DNA of 64,000 nucleotides. Source: Accumulibacter sp. (GTDB taxonomy: Bacteria > Pseudomonadota > Gammaproteobacteria > Burkholderiales > Rhodocyclaceae). The position numbers and the translations under genes are program-made. This document shows positions 33,133-42,475 of the stretch, in pieces. The stretch's first letter is position 1. Every line of letters starts with the position of its first letter. The notes under the pieces were generated by a model. It searched no databases. It saw only the letters and a list, made by a program, of their open reading frames with translations, and had not been told where the DNA came from. The stretch is from the NCBI GenBank assembly GCA_017302455.1, contig JAFLDO010000007.1:1-64000 (forward strand), written 5' to 3'.

Positions 33133-34212
33133 ATGCGCAATGAATCCTTGACGCCGGAAGCCGTGCCCGCTTCGCCGGTCGGCTTGTCGCCGCCGATTTC
33201 GCCGGTGACGTCGCGGCACCCGAAAGGCGCGCTGGTAGACAAATTCGGGCGCCACGTTACCTACATTCGGCTGTCGATTACCGACCGTTGCGACTTCCGG
33301 TGCAGTTACTGCATGGCCGAGGAGATGACCTTCCTGCCGCGGGCGCAGGTGCTGACGCTCGAGGAATGCCTGCGTATTGCCGGCACGTTCGTCGATCTCG
33401 GGGTGACCAAGGTACGCGTGACCGGCGGCGAACCGCTGGTCCGTCACAACGCGATCTGGTTGCTCGAGCGGATTGCCGGGCTCTCCGGCCTGAAAGAGCT
33501 GGTGATCACGACGAACGGTTCGCAACTCGATCGCTTTGCTGCCGCCTTGCGCGCTGCCGGCGTTCGGCGGATAAACGTCAGCCTCGATACTCTGCGTTCC
33601 CAGCGTTTTCGGGAGATTACCCGCGTCGGCGATCTCGCCAAAGTGCTACGTGGTCTCGATGCCGCGCAGGCAGCGGGCTTCGAGCGCCTCAAGCTGAACA
33701 CGGTGATGATGCGCGGCGTCAACGACGATGAACTCATTGACCTCGTGCAGTTCGCCGTCGACCGGGCGATCGACATCGCTTTCATCGAGGAAATGCCGCT
33801 CGGCGACATCGGCCACGCCCGGCAATCGACTTACTTCGGCAGTGAGGAAGCGCTGGCGCGTCTGCAGACCCGCTTCGTCCTGCTGCCGTCGACCGAAACG
33901 ACGGGTGGACCGGCGCGCTATTGGCGGATTCCCGGCACGTCGACGCGCGTCGGCTTCATCGCACCGCACAGCCACAATTTTTGTGACACGTGCAACCGCG
34001 TACGCATCACTGCACGCGGCGAACTGTACCCGTGTCTCGGCAACAATGATGCCGGCAAATTGCTGCCACTGTTGCGTGCCTACCCGAGCGACGATGGCCC
34101 GCTGCGCGCAGCGATCGTCCGCACGCTCGGCATCAAGGCCAAGGGCCACGACTTCGGCAACCAGATGAGCACGCCGCAGGTGGTACGTTTCATGTCGATG
34201 ACCGGTGGCTGA
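33133..34212 (+). CDS. moaA: GTP 3',8-cyclase MoaA (molybdenum cofactor biosynthesis)
   Basis: A 359-residue radical SAM enzyme catalysing the first step of molybdopterin synthesis. The N-terminal cluster is in DRCDFRCSYC (Cys53, Cys57, Cys60); the C-terminal GTP-binding cluster is in FCDTCNRVRITARGELYPCLG (three Cys). VTGGEPLVR and the C-terminal Gly-Gly needed for activity are present. The N terminus is about 30 residues longer than usual; a later start is possible. It is followed 72 nt later by moeA. Confidence 0.93.
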   Translation: MRNESLTPEAVPASPVGLSPPISPVTSRHPKGALVDKFGRHVTYIRLSITDRCDFRCSYCMAEEMTFLPRAQVLTLEECLRIAGTFVDLGVTKVRVTGGEPLVRHNAIWLLERIAGLSGLKELVITTNGSQLDRFAAALRAAGVRRINVSLDTLRSQRFREITRVGDLAKVLRGLDAAQAAGFERLKLNTVMMRGVNDDELIDLVQFAVDRAIDIAFIEEMPLGDIGHARQSTYFGSEEALARLQTRFVLLPSTETTGGPARYWRIPGTSTRVGFIAPHSHNFCDTCNRVRITARGELYPCLGNNDAGKLLPLLRAYPSDDGPLRAAIVRTLGIKAKGHDFGNQMSTPQVVRFMSMTGG

Positions 34213-34284
34213 CCGTTCGCCGGCGCGACCTGTCGCGCCTTATGTCAGCCCGTCATTGAAGCCACTAATTGAAGCCAGCCGCCG

Positions 34285-35580
34285 ATGAGCCTTGCCGCCG
34301 AATTCAGTTGCCTCAGTGATCACGACCCCGACTCGCTGTCGGCAGACCAGGCACGCGCCTTCATTCGCCGCCAGTTGACGCCGGTGCGCACCCGGGAGCG
34401 CGTGGCGCTGCGCGGCGCTCTCGGGCGGGTGCTCGCCTGCGACCTGCTGGCGCCGTTCAATGTGCCGGGGCACGACAATTCGGCCATGGACGGCTATGCC
34501 GTTCGCCATGCGGACGTCGCCAACGGCGGCAACACCCGCTTGCGCGTACTGGGGACCGCCCTGGCCGGGAAAGCCTTTGCCCAGCCCATCGGAGAAGGTG
34601 AGTGTGTGCGCATCATGACCGGCGCGCCGCCGCCGGTCGGGGCCGATACGGTGGTGGTCCAGGAAGTCGTTGCACTTGACGGCGATCACATCGTCGTGCC
34701 ACCCGGGCAACGTCTCGGCCAGCATATCCGGCGTGCCGGTGAAGATCTCGCTGCCGGCAAGCCGGCGCTGGTTGCCGGGCGCTTGCTTCGCCCGGCCGAG
34801 ATCGGGCTGATCGCTTCGCTCGGTTGTGCCGAGGTCAGCGTCTTCCGGCGCTTGCGTGTCGCGTTCCTGTCCACCGGCGACGAGTTGTGCTCGATCGGCA
34901 CGCCACTCGGCGAGGGTCGGGTCTATGACAGCAACCGCTACACGATCTTCGGGATGCTCACGCGCATGGGCTGCGAGGTGCTTGATCTGGGCGTCGTCCG
35001 CGACGACCCGGCGACGATGGAAGCGGCCTTTCGCGAGGCCGCGGCGGCGGCAGATGTGGTGATCAGCAGCGGCGGCGTTTCGGTTGGCGAGGCCGATTTT
35101 GTCAAGGGGCTGATGGCGGAGCTTGGCGAAGTCCTGTTCTGGAAGATCGCCATGAAGCCGGGTCGCCCGATGGCTTTTGGCCGCCTTCGTGTGGATGGTG
35201 AGGAGATCTGTGGTGAGCGGGGTGGCGCGGCCTGGCTGTTCGGTTTGCCGGGCAATCCGGTGGCGGTCATGGTCACTTTCTATCAGTTCGTTCGTGAGGC
35301 GCTGTACGCGCTGATGGGCGCTGACCCGGTGCCGGTCGTACCCTTGCTGCCGGCGCTGTGCACCGGGGCACTGAAGAAGGTTGCCGGACGGACCGAGTTT
35401 CAACGCGGCATTCTCAGCCTGGTGGATGGGCAGTGGCGCGTCCGCCCGGCGGCTGCGCAGGGCTCGGGTGTGCTGCGCTCGATGGCGGATGCCAACTGCT
35501 TCATCGTCCTCGAGCATGATCGCGGCAACGTCGCCGCCGGCGACCAGGTCGGGGTACAGTTGTTCGACGGGTTGGTCTGA
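34285..35580 (+). CDS. moeA: Molybdopterin molybdenumtransferase MoeA
   Basis: A 431-residue protein. Motifs: GHDNSAMDGYAVR, IMTGAPPPVGADTVV, the STGDEL and YDSNRYTI segments, the catalytic ISSGGVSVGEADFVK, and KPGRPMAFG with LPGNPVAVMVTF. It inserts molybdate into adenylated molybdopterin. Length and domain order are normal. It lies 72 nt after moaA and 61 nt before a channel gene; the trio may be co-transcribed. Confidence 0.93.
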   Translation: MSLAAEFSCLSDHDPDSLSADQARAFIRRQLTPVRTRERVALRGALGRVLACDLLAPFNVPGHDNSAMDGYAVRHADVANGGNTRLRVLGTALAGKAFAQPIGEGECVRIMTGAPPPVGADTVVVQEVVALDGDHIVVPPGQRLGQHIRRAGEDLAAGKPALVAGRLLRPAEIGLIASLGCAEVSVFRRLRVAFLSTGDELCSIGTPLGEGRVYDSNRYTIFGMLTRMGCEVLDLGVVRDDPATMEAAFREAAAAADVVISSGGVSVGEADFVKGLMAELGEVLFWKIAMKPGRPMAFGRLRVDGEEICGERGGAAWLFGLPGNPVAVMVTFYQFVREALYALMGADPVPVVPLLPALCTGALKKVAGRTEFQRGILSLVDGQWRVRPAAAQGSGVLRSMADANCFIVLEHDRGNVAAGDQVGVQLFDGLV

Positions 35581-35641
35581 GCGAGTTCCGGAGCGAGTTC
35601 CGCACCGACTGCGCGCCATCCGCGTCGGCGAGAGAGATGCC

Positions 35642-37171
35642 ATGAACGAATTGATGAGCAGGACGATCGCCTATTTCTGGCTGCCCGAGACCAAGTACGT
35701 CATTGCGGCCATGCTTGTCTTCGCCCTGCTGTCGCTGCATCAGTTGCCCAACGAACGTCGGCGGGTTCGCAACACGGTGGTGCTGTTCGTGATGTGCCTG
35801 GCGGGGCAGTTCGTCGGGGCATTGCTCGAGGCCTTGAGTTACTCTCGTGCTGCGGTGGTGATCCACGAGATTTTCGTCATCGGCTCGGGCTTTGCGCTCT
35901 TTCGTCTGTTTGGCCATGTCGTCTTCCGGATCGCCCTGCCGCGGCTCGGCATCGTCGTTGCCCGGATTGCCGAGGACATCATCCTGCTGGTCGTTTACAG
36001 TGCCTTCGTCCTGGCACGCCTGCACCTCGTCGGACTGGATCCGTCGAGTCTGCTGACTACCTCGGCGGTGATCACTGCCGTGCTCGCCTTCGCGATGCAG
36101 GATACTCTCGGCAATGTCCTGGGCGGGGTGGCACTGCAGCTGGACAACTCGCTGCAGACCGGTGACTGGGTGAGGCTGGACGACCTTACCGGCCGCGTGG
36201 TACAGATTCGTTGGCGGCAAACGACCATCCGGACGCGCAACGGCGAAATGGTGATCGTTCCCAACAGCCAGTTGATGCGCGGCAGGTTCACGGTCGTCGG
36301 CCGGGAGAGTCGACCGGACTCGCCGTCGCGACGCTGGATCTGGTTCAACGTCACCTATGACTCACCAGCGGCGCTGGTGATTCAGAAGATCGAAAAGGTG
36401 ATCAGCACGGCCGACATCCCGAATGTGGCGCGCGACCCGGCTCCCTCTTGCGTCCTGATGGAGTTTGGTCCCGGGTACGCGCGCTATGCACTGCGCTACT
36501 GGATGCTCGACCCCCAGCCCGACGATCCGACTGATTCCGCCGTACGCGTGCACGTGCTCGCCGCGTTGCAGCGCGCGGGAATGCGTCTGGCCGTGCCGGA
36601 ACAGTCGGTGCACATGACCAAGGAGAACGAGGCGTATCGGGAATCGCTTCGACAGCGCGAGATCGAGAAGCGCATTGTTGACCTGCGCAAGCTGGAACTC
36701 TTTGCCGGCATGCAGGAGGCGGAGCTGCGGACGATCAGCGAGCGCATGGTCTATGCGCCGTTCGCCCAGGGAGCGGTCATTTTCGAGCAGGGCGAGACGG
36801 CACACTGGCTCTACGTCCTGGCGTCCGGAGACGTGGAAGTGTTGATCGATTTTCCGGGCTATCCGCGCCAGCATTTCCGCACGATTCACGCCAGCAGCAC
36901 CTTTGGCGAGCGGGGAGTGATGACCGGCGAGCCACGCGGCGATACGGTCGTCGCCAAGACCGACGTGGTGTGCTACCGCCTGGACCAGGCGACGGTTGAG
37001 GAGGTCGTCCGGTCGCGGCCGGAAATTGCCGAGGCAATCGCCCACATTCTCTGGCGCCACGAGGTCGAGGTGCATAGCTTCACCCGCCAATTCACCGACG
37101 CTTCCGCCACCTTGCCGTCACCGCCGCGAGGGGGGATGCTCGACAAGATCCGCGGCTTCCTGGGGTTATGA
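35642..37171 (+). CDS. MscS-family channel with C-terminal cyclic nucleotide-binding domain
   Basis: A 509-residue inner-membrane protein. Hydrophobic helices span about residues 15-170. The pore-lining helix and beta domain follow (TTSAVITAVLAFAMQDTLGNVLGG, then LQTGDWVRLDDLTGRVVQIRWRQTTI) to about 330. A cyclic-nucleotide-binding domain follows at about 355-470, with AQGAVIFEQGETAHWLYVLASGDVEV and FGERGVMTGEPRGDTVVA. This combination defines the bacterial cyclic-nucleotide-gated (bCNG) branch of the MscS superfamily. The phosphate-binding cassette has FGERGVMTGEPR rather than FGE-AL-PR-A, so ligand preference is unclear. The ATG at 35642 is chosen by alignment of the first helix. Confidence 0.85.
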   Translation: MNELMSRTIAYFWLPETKYVIAAMLVFALLSLHQLPNERRRVRNTVVLFVMCLAGQFVGALLEALSYSRAAVVIHEIFVIGSGFALFRLFGHVVFRIALPRLGIVVARIAEDIILLVVYSAFVLARLHLVGLDPSSLLTTSAVITAVLAFAMQDTLGNVLGGVALQLDNSLQTGDWVRLDDLTGRVVQIRWRQTTIRTRNGEMVIVPNSQLMRGRFTVVGRESRPDSPSRRWIWFNVTYDSPAALVIQKIEKVISTADIPNVARDPAPSCVLMEFGPGYARYALRYWMLDPQPDDPTDSAVRVHVLAALQRAGMRLAVPEQSVHMTKENEAYRESLRQREIEKRIVDLRKLELFAGMQEAELRTISERMVYAPFAQGAVIFEQGETAHWLYVLASGDVEVLIDFPGYPRQHFRTIHASSTFGERGVMTGEPRGDTVVAKTDVVCYRLDQATVEEVVRSRPEIAEAIAHILWRHEVEVHSFTRQFTDASATLPSPPRGGMLDKIRGFLGL

Positions 37172-37201
37172 CGCGAAGCCGGCGGTCCAGGCCAGGGTGT
37201 G

Positions 37202-38158
37202 TCAGCCGAGAAAGGAGCGGACCGCCGTGACGACTTTCGGCAGCAGATCAGCGGCCAGGCAATCGAAGGTCTGCGGCCGCAAACTGTTGCCGAGCCAGGT
37301 GATCTGACGTTTCGCCAACTGGCGGGTGGCGTAGATGCCGAGATCGCGCAGCTCGTGGCGTGGCGCGAGTCCCTGCTGGACTTCCCAGACCTGCCGGTAG
37401 CCGACGCAACGCATCGACGGCATTTCGGCACGCAGCGCGTACTTCCGGCGCAGCATCTCGACCTCAACTTCCAGTCCGGCCGCGAGCATGGCGTCGAAAC
37501 GTTCGGCGATGCGCTGGTGCAGAACGCGGCGCTCGGACGGCAGCAGGCCGAGCGACAGGAAGGCGTAGGCGGGCGCCGGCCTCGCCCCGGCGGCGATCAG
37601 CGCCGACAGCGGCCGGCCGGAAACCTGGAAGACTTCGAGCGCGCGCTGGATGCGTTGGGAATCGGTGTTGGGCAGCCGGGCGGCCGTCACCGGGTCGATC
37701 TTCGCGAGCTCGGCGTGCAGCGCCGGCCAGCCGCGGGCGGCGGCCTGCCGGTCGATTTCGGCACGGGTTGGCGGGTCGGCTGGCGGCAGGTCGACGAGGC
37801 CCTCGACGAGCGCCTTGAAATAAAGCATCGTGCCACCGACGAGCAGGGGGACCTTGCCGCGTGTCGTGATCGCGGCCATCGCTGCCAGTGCATCGGCCCG
37901 AAAGCGGGCGGCCGAGTAGGCGTCCGGTGGATCGATCAGGTCGATCAGGTGGTGCGGGAATTCGGCGAGCGTTGCGGCGTCCGGTTTGGCCGTGCCGATG
38001 TCCAGGTCACGAAACACCTGCGCTGAATCGACGCTGACCAGTTCGACCGGGAAGCGTCGGGCCAGCTCGATCGCCACAGCGGTCTTGCCGCTGGCGGTCG
38101 GCCCCATCAAGAGGATTGCCGGCGGCAGCGGGGCACTGCGCGCCGAGGTGACGCTCAT
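37202..38158 (-). CDS. miaA: tRNA dimethylallyltransferase MiaA
   Basis: A 318-residue enzyme that adds the dimethylallyl group to A37 of tRNAs reading U-starting codons. The P-loop GPTASGKT is at residues 19-26, followed by [29 protein letters not shown] and RCVGYRQVW. Length is normal. Its ATG overlaps the mutL stop by 4 nt, the usual mutL-miaA coupling. Confidence 0.95.
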   Translation of the reverse strand: MSVTSARSAPLPPAILLMGPTASGKTAVAIELARRFPVELVSVDSAQVFRDLDIGTAKPDAATLAEFPHHLIDLIDPPDAYSAARFRADALAAMAAITTRGKVPLLVGGTMLYFKALVEGLVDLPPADPPTRAEIDRQAAARGWPALHAELAKIDPVTAARLPNTDSQRIQRALEVFQVSGRPLSALIAAGARPAPAYAFLSLGLLPSERRVLHQRIAERFDAMLAAGLEVEVEMLRRKYALRAEMPSMRCVGYRQVWEVQQGLAPRHELRDLGIYATRQLAKRQITWLGNSLRPQTFDCLAADLLPKVVTAVRSFLG

Positions 38159-40002
38159 CGCCCGCGCTGGAAGTAGCGGTCGAGCTCGGCCATCGAAAAC
38201 TGCATCCAGGTCGGGCGACCGTGGTTGCAGTGGTCCGAGCGTTCGGTCTCTTCCATTTGCCGCAGCAGAGCGTTCATTTCGCTGAGCGAGAGCAGGCGCC
38301 GCGCGCGCACTGCGCCATGGCAGGCCATGCTGGCGAGAAGTTCGTTGCGGTGCGTCGTCATCAGTTGCGAAATGCCGTGTTCGCGTAGTTCGCCGAGGAG
38401 CGAGCGCACCAGTGCCGCGGGGTCGCCGCCGAGCAACAGGGCCGGTACGCTGCGCACCGCCAGTTGTCGCGGGCCCATCGCGGCGACATCGAAGCCAAGC
38501 CGCTGCAACGCGACGCTGTGCTCCTCGGCGGCGGCGACATCGAGCGCGTCGGCCATGAACACCGCCGGGATGAGCAGCGGCTGTGTCGCCACCCGCTCAC
38601 CGTCGAGCGCCTGCTTGAGCCTCTCGTAAAGGATGCGTTCGTGCGCCGCGTGCATGTCCACGACGATCAACCCGTGCGTGTTTTGGGCGAGAATGTAGAC
38701 GCCCTGCAACTGGGCGAGGGCGTAGCCGAGCGGCGGCGCCCGCCCGTCGTCGCCGGCTGCATTCGACAGTTCTTCCGGCGCCGGCTCAGGCGATTGTGTG
38801 GCGTCGACGAAGCTCAGGTAAGTGCCGGCTCTGGCGGGTTCGCCAACGTGCAGCGAACCCTGGAAGGGCGTCCGCCGGCCAAAGGCAACCGGTTCGGCAG
38901 CGTGCATGGCGGGCGCTGCCGGCCGCTGCTCCGGCCAGGGCGATACTTGCGTGTTCGGTGTCGGCACTTCGCTGCTCGAGGCCGTGCCCAGCGTCGCCAA
39001 CGGACTTGCCAGCAGTCGCTGCACGGCATGGAAGACGAACTGGTGCACAGCGCGCGCGTCACGAAAGCGGACTTCCGTCTTTTGCGGGTGCACATTGACA
39101 TCGACGCCCGCCGGATCGATGTCGAGGAACAGGCAGTAGGCCGGGTAGCGGCTGCCGTGCAGCAGGTCCTGGTAGGCCTGGCGTAGCGCATGCCCGAGCA
39201 GTTTGTCGCGGACGAAGCGGCCATTGACGTAGCAGTACTGGGCGTCGCCGCGGGCGCGGGAGTACGCCGGCAGCGCACAGTAGCCGGCGACGCGCAGCGG
39301 GCCGGCACTGACGTCGAGGCAGCGCGACTCGGCGAGAAACTCGTCGCCGAGGATGGCGCCGACGCGCACGCGGGAATCGCTGGCGCTGAGGTGCAGCGCG
39401 ACACGGCCATTGTGCGAGAGGGTGAAGGCAACGCCGGGATGAGCCAGCGCAATGCGCTTGACCGCCTCGGCGCAATGCGCGAACTCGCTGCCCTCAGACT
39501 TGAGAAATTTGCGGCGGGCCGGCGTGTTGTAGTAGAGATCGCGCATTTCGACCACCGTGCCGGCCTGCAGGGCCGCCGGCTGAGGGCCCGCGCCCGGCTC
39601 GTCAGTGAGCCGCCAGGCGTGTTGTCCGGCAGCCCTGTCGCTGCTCGCCTGCCGGCTGGTCAGCGTGAGGCGTGCGACGGCGGCGACCGAGGCCAGCGCT
39701 TCGCCACGAAAACCGAGCGTCCCCACGCGTTCGAGATCGGCGAGCGAGTTGATCTTCGAAGTGGCATGGCGGGTGAGGGCGAGCGCCAGCTCGTCACGCG
39801 CCATGCCACCGCCGTCGTCGCTGACGCGCAGCAGCTTGACCCCACCTTCCTCGAGCTGGATCTGGATCGTCGAGCTGCCGGCGTCGAGCGCGTTCTCGAG
39901 CAGTTCCTTGAGGACCGACGCCGGACGATCGACGACTTCGCCGGCGGCGATCTGGCTGATCAGAAGATCGGGGAGGAGGGCGATTCTCGGTGTTTGGGGC
40001 AT
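38155..40002 (-). CDS. mutL: DNA mismatch repair protein MutL
   Basis: A 615-residue GHKL ATPase that couples MutS to strand incision. N-terminal motifs: [18 protein letters not shown] and TLGFRGEAL. The C-terminal domain has [12 protein letters not shown], which keeps the spacing of the DQHA(X)2E(X)4E endonuclease motif with Met for Gln, plus ACHGAVRA and CNHGRPTW, so intrinsic nickase activity is likely. The ATG at 40002 lies 6 nt after a TATAAT box, indicating a leaderless transcript. It is followed by miaA with a 4-nt overlap. Confidence 0.95.
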   Translation of the reverse strand: MPQTPRIALLPDLLISQIAAGEVVDRPASVLKELLENALDAGSSTIQIQLEEGGVKLLRVSDDGGGMARDELALALTRHATSKINSLADLERVGTLGFRGEALASVAAVARLTLTSRQASSDRAAGQHAWRLTDEPGAGPQPAALQAGTVVEMRDLYYNTPARRKFLKSEGSEFAHCAEAVKRIALAHPGVAFTLSHNGRVALHLSASDSRVRVGAILGDEFLAESRCLDVSAGPLRVAGYCALPAYSRARGDAQYCYVNGRFVRDKLLGHALRQAYQDLLHGSRYPAYCLFLDIDPAGVDVNVHPQKTEVRFRDARAVHQFVFHAVQRLLASPLATLGTASSSEVPTPNTQVSPWPEQRPAAPAMHAAEPVAFGRRTPFQGSLHVGEPARAGTYLSFVDATQSPEPAPEELSNAAGDDGRAPPLGYALAQLQGVYILAQNTHGLIVVDMHAAHERILYERLKQALDGERVATQPLLIPAVFMADALDVAAAEEHSVALQRLGFDVAAMGPRQLAVRSVPALLLGGDPAALVRSLLGELREHGISQLMTTHRNELLASMACHGAVRARRLLSLSEMNALLRQMEETERSDHCNHGRPTWMQFSMAELDRYFQRGR

Positions 40003-40080
40003 GGGCGGATTATACCGGCCCGGCTTCCGGTAGAATCGCGGCTTGCCGACGACCCATGATTCTCTTCAACTCTCGCGACG
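40003..40080. promoter_or_regulatory. Divergent mutL/dedA promoter region
   Basis: Minus strand: TATAAT at 40009-40014, so the expected start site coincides with the A of the mutL ATG (40002). Plus strand: TAGAAT at 40031-40036, about 45 nt before the dedA ATG at 40081. Confidence 0.55.
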
Positions 40081-40719
40081 ATGGAATACCTGACCAGCTT
40101 TTTCGACATCATTCTTCACCTCGACAAGCATCTGGCGGTGCTCGTGCAGCAGTACGGGCAGTGGATCTATGCCATTCTCTTCGTCATCATCTTCAGCGAG
40201 ACCGGTTTCGTGGTGACCCCGTTTCTGCCTGGCGACTCGCTGCTCTTCGTCGCCGGTGCGCTGGCGGCGCTCGGCGGCATGGAGATCTTGGTGCTGCTGG
40301 CCGTGCTGACCGCCGCGGCGATTCTCGGCAACATGTTGAACTACCAGATCGGCCGCTTGCTGGGGCCCAAGGTCTTCCACTGGGAGCAGTCGCGCTTCTT
40401 CAACAAGGCCGCGCTCGAAAAAACGCACGCCTTTTACGAGAAGCACGGCGGCAAGACGCTGGTTCTGTCGCGCTTCCTGCCGCTGTTCCGGACCTTTGCG
40501 CCGTTTGTTGCAGGCATTGGTGCGATGACCTACGCGCGTTTCACGTTCTTCAACCTGATTGGCGGAGTCGCCTGGGTCGGCTCGCTGACCCTCGCCGGCT
40601 ACTGGTTCGGCAACCTGCCGTGGATTCAGAAGAACCTGACGCTGGTGATCGTGGCGATCATCGTCGTTTCGCTGCTGCCGGTGTTCATCGGCTGGTGGCA
40701 GCATCGCCGGGCGGCCTGA
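40081..40719 (+). CDS. dedA: DedA-family membrane protein
   Basis: A 212-residue inner-membrane protein of the DedA/VTT superfamily. The family signatures are FSETGFVVTPFLPGDSLLF (about 39-57) and SRFLPLFRTFAPFVAGIGAM (about 131-150). Five or so hydrophobic segments are present, with a re-entrant loop pattern. DedA proteins are thought to act as lipid carriers or scramblases, including undecaprenyl phosphate recycling, and to need proton motive force. Length is normal. It is divergent from mutL. Confidence 0.88.
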   Translation: MEYLTSFFDIILHLDKHLAVLVQQYGQWIYAILFVIIFSETGFVVTPFLPGDSLLFVAGALAALGGMEILVLLAVLTAAAILGNMLNYQIGRLLGPKVFHWEQSRFFNKAALEKTHAFYEKHGGKTLVLSRFLPLFRTFAPFVAGIGAMTYARFTFFNLIGGVAWVGSLTLAGYWFGNLPWIQKNLTLVIVAIIVVSLLPVFIGWWQHRRAA

Positions 40720-40775
40720 GGCATGCCCGTCGACGTCCATACTGGCGATGAGTCGCGGGGCGGACGGAGCGCCTG

Positions 40776-41426
40776 ATGCGGGTCGTGATCCTGATCTCCG
40801 GACGCGGCAGCAACATGGCCTCGCTGCTCGCGGCCACCGCCAGCGGGGCGCTGCCGGTAGAGATCGTCGGCGTTGTGGCCAACCGTGCCGACGCTCAGGG
40901 CCTGGCGACGGCCACTGCCTGCGGGGTGAGCACGCGCGTCGTCGATCATCGACTGTACACGGAGCGCGAGGCGTTTGATGCGGTGCTTGCCGCAACCATC
41001 GACGACTTCGCTCCGGATCTCGTCGTGCTCGCCGGATTCATGCGGATTCTCGGTGACTCTTTCGTTCGTCGCTACGCCGGGCGTCTGCTCAACATCCATC
41101 CCTCCCTCCTGCCGGCGTTTCCCGGCCTGCACACGCATCGGCGCGCACTGGCCGAGGGGGTGCGGATTCATGGGTGCACCGTGCACTTCGTCACCCCCGA
41201 TCTCGATCACGGGCCGGTCATCGTTCAGGCGGCGGTGCCGGTGCTTGACGGCGACGACGAGTCGGCGCTGGCCGCGCGCGTGCTGGCTCGGGAGCATCAG
41301 ATCTTTCCCCTGGCGGTACGCTGGTTTGCCGAGGGTCGCCTGCATTTGAACGACGGGCGCGTGACGCTCGACGCCCCGCAGGATGGTTCCGGCGTACTGA
41401 TCGCACCGCCACTTGGCGGGGGCTGA
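40776..41426 (+). CDS. purN: Phosphoribosylglycinamide formyltransferase PurN
   Basis: A 216-residue enzyme of purine biosynthesis that transfers a formyl group from 10-formyl-tetrahydrofolate to GAR. It begins with VVILISGRGSNMASL. The catalytic residues are in NIHPSLLPAFPG (Asn106, His108) and Asp144 lies in VTPDLDHGP. CGGAGC precedes the ATG by 7 nt. The next gene starts 12 nt downstream. Confidence 0.94.
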   Translation: MRVVILISGRGSNMASLLAATASGALPVEIVGVVANRADAQGLATATACGVSTRVVDHRLYTEREAFDAVLAATIDDFAPDLVVLAGFMRILGDSFVRRYAGRLLNIHPSLLPAFPGLHTHRRALAEGVRIHGCTVHFVTPDLDHGPVIVQAAVPVLDGDDESALAARVLAREHQIFPLAVRWFAEGRLHLNDGRVTLDAPQDGSGVLIAPPLGGG

Positions 41427-41438
41427 GCCCGTCGCCCA

Positions 41439-42473
41439 ATGCCCTTCGTCCTGATCATCGCTTTCGCGGCCTCGCTCGGTATGCATGGCCTGGTGCTGTT
41501 TGGTCCGGACGTTGACCTGTCGATTGCCAGCGAGCCGCCGCCGCTGTTGGTTGAACTCCAGCCGCTGGTGAAACCTGTGCCGCCGGTCGAGTTGCCGGCG
41601 AAGCCGGCTGCGAAAGCAGTCCCGGCAAAACGTCGGCCGGTCTCACGCAAGTCATCGGCGCCGCCGGCCCGCGCGGCGCTTCTCGACACTGCCGATTCCG
41701 CGGCGTTGATTGGCCCGCCAGAGGCGGAGTCCGAGGCCGCAGCGGATCCCGAGGCTCCGGCCGGCTCGCTGGCGGAAGACGCCAGCGACCAGGAAGCGGC
41801 AGGGGCGTCGCCTTTGGCGACGCCTTCTCCGGTGGAGTCGCCGTTGCCGGCGAGAGGGATGATTCGTTACCGCGTCGATCGCGGTGATCAGGGTTTTCAG
41901 ATCGGTACTTCGGTACACGACTGGGAGGTCATCGATGGGGCTTACCGGATTACCGCCGTCACCGAGACGACCGGGCTGATCGCGGTGTTCCGGCCGCTAC
42001 GCGTAGAACTCGAAAGCCGCGGCCGGATGACCGTTGACGGCCTGGTGCCCGAACGTTTCGTGACTCGCCAGCAGGGGCGCGAGATCGGCGCGGGGACCGA
42101 GTTCGACTGGGGGCAGATGCAGTTGCGCATGCCGGGTCGGCCGGTGCAGACTCTGAGCCGCGGCGCACAGGATCTGTTGTCCTTCAACTACCAGCTGGGA
42201 TTGATCGACAATCTCGCTTCGGGTAGCCAGCTCCCGATCGCCACCGGCAAGAAGTTCGCCGCGTATCGCCTCGAGGTGGTCGGTGACGAGGACATCGAGA
42301 CTCCCGCCGGGACGTTTCGCTGCCTGCACCTGCGTGTACCGGGAGTGGCGACGACCGAGCTCTGGCTGGCCTACGATCGGCACCTGCTGCCGGTGAAGAT
42401 CCAGCATACCGATCGCAAGGGAGATGTCTTCGTGCAGGTCGCGACCGCCTTTGAATTGCCTCAGGAACCCTGA
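41439..42473 (+). CDS. DUF3108 family exported or membrane-anchored protein
   Basis: A 344-residue protein. A hydrophobic N terminus (about 3-20) acts as signal or anchor. A long low-complexity linker rich in Pro, Ala and Glu follows (about 30-140), and then the DUF3108 domain from GMIRYRVDRGDQGFQIG to the end. That domain is probably a lipocalin-like beta barrel. The TonB-like Pro-rich linker suggests it spans the periplasm. The family is often next to purN in betaproteobacteria (from memory); the function is unknown. It is 12 nt after purN and 2 nt before the rsmB-like gene. Confidence 0.8.
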   Translation: MPFVLIIAFAASLGMHGLVLFGPDVDLSIASEPPPLLVELQPLVKPVPPVELPAKPAAKAVPAKRRPVSRKSSAPPARAALLDTADSAALIGPPEAESEAAADPEAPAGSLAEDASDQEAAGASPLATPSPVESPLPARGMIRYRVDRGDQGFQIGTSVHDWEVIDGAYRITAVTETTGLIAVFRPLRVELESRGRMTVDGLVPERFVTRQQGREIGAGTEFDWGQMQLRMPGRPVQTLSRGAQDLLSFNYQLGLIDNLASGSQLPIATGKKFAAYRLEVVGDEDIETPAGTFRCLHLRVPGVATTELWLAYDRHLLPVKIQHTDRKGDVFVQVATAFELPQEP

Positions 42474-42475
42474 AC

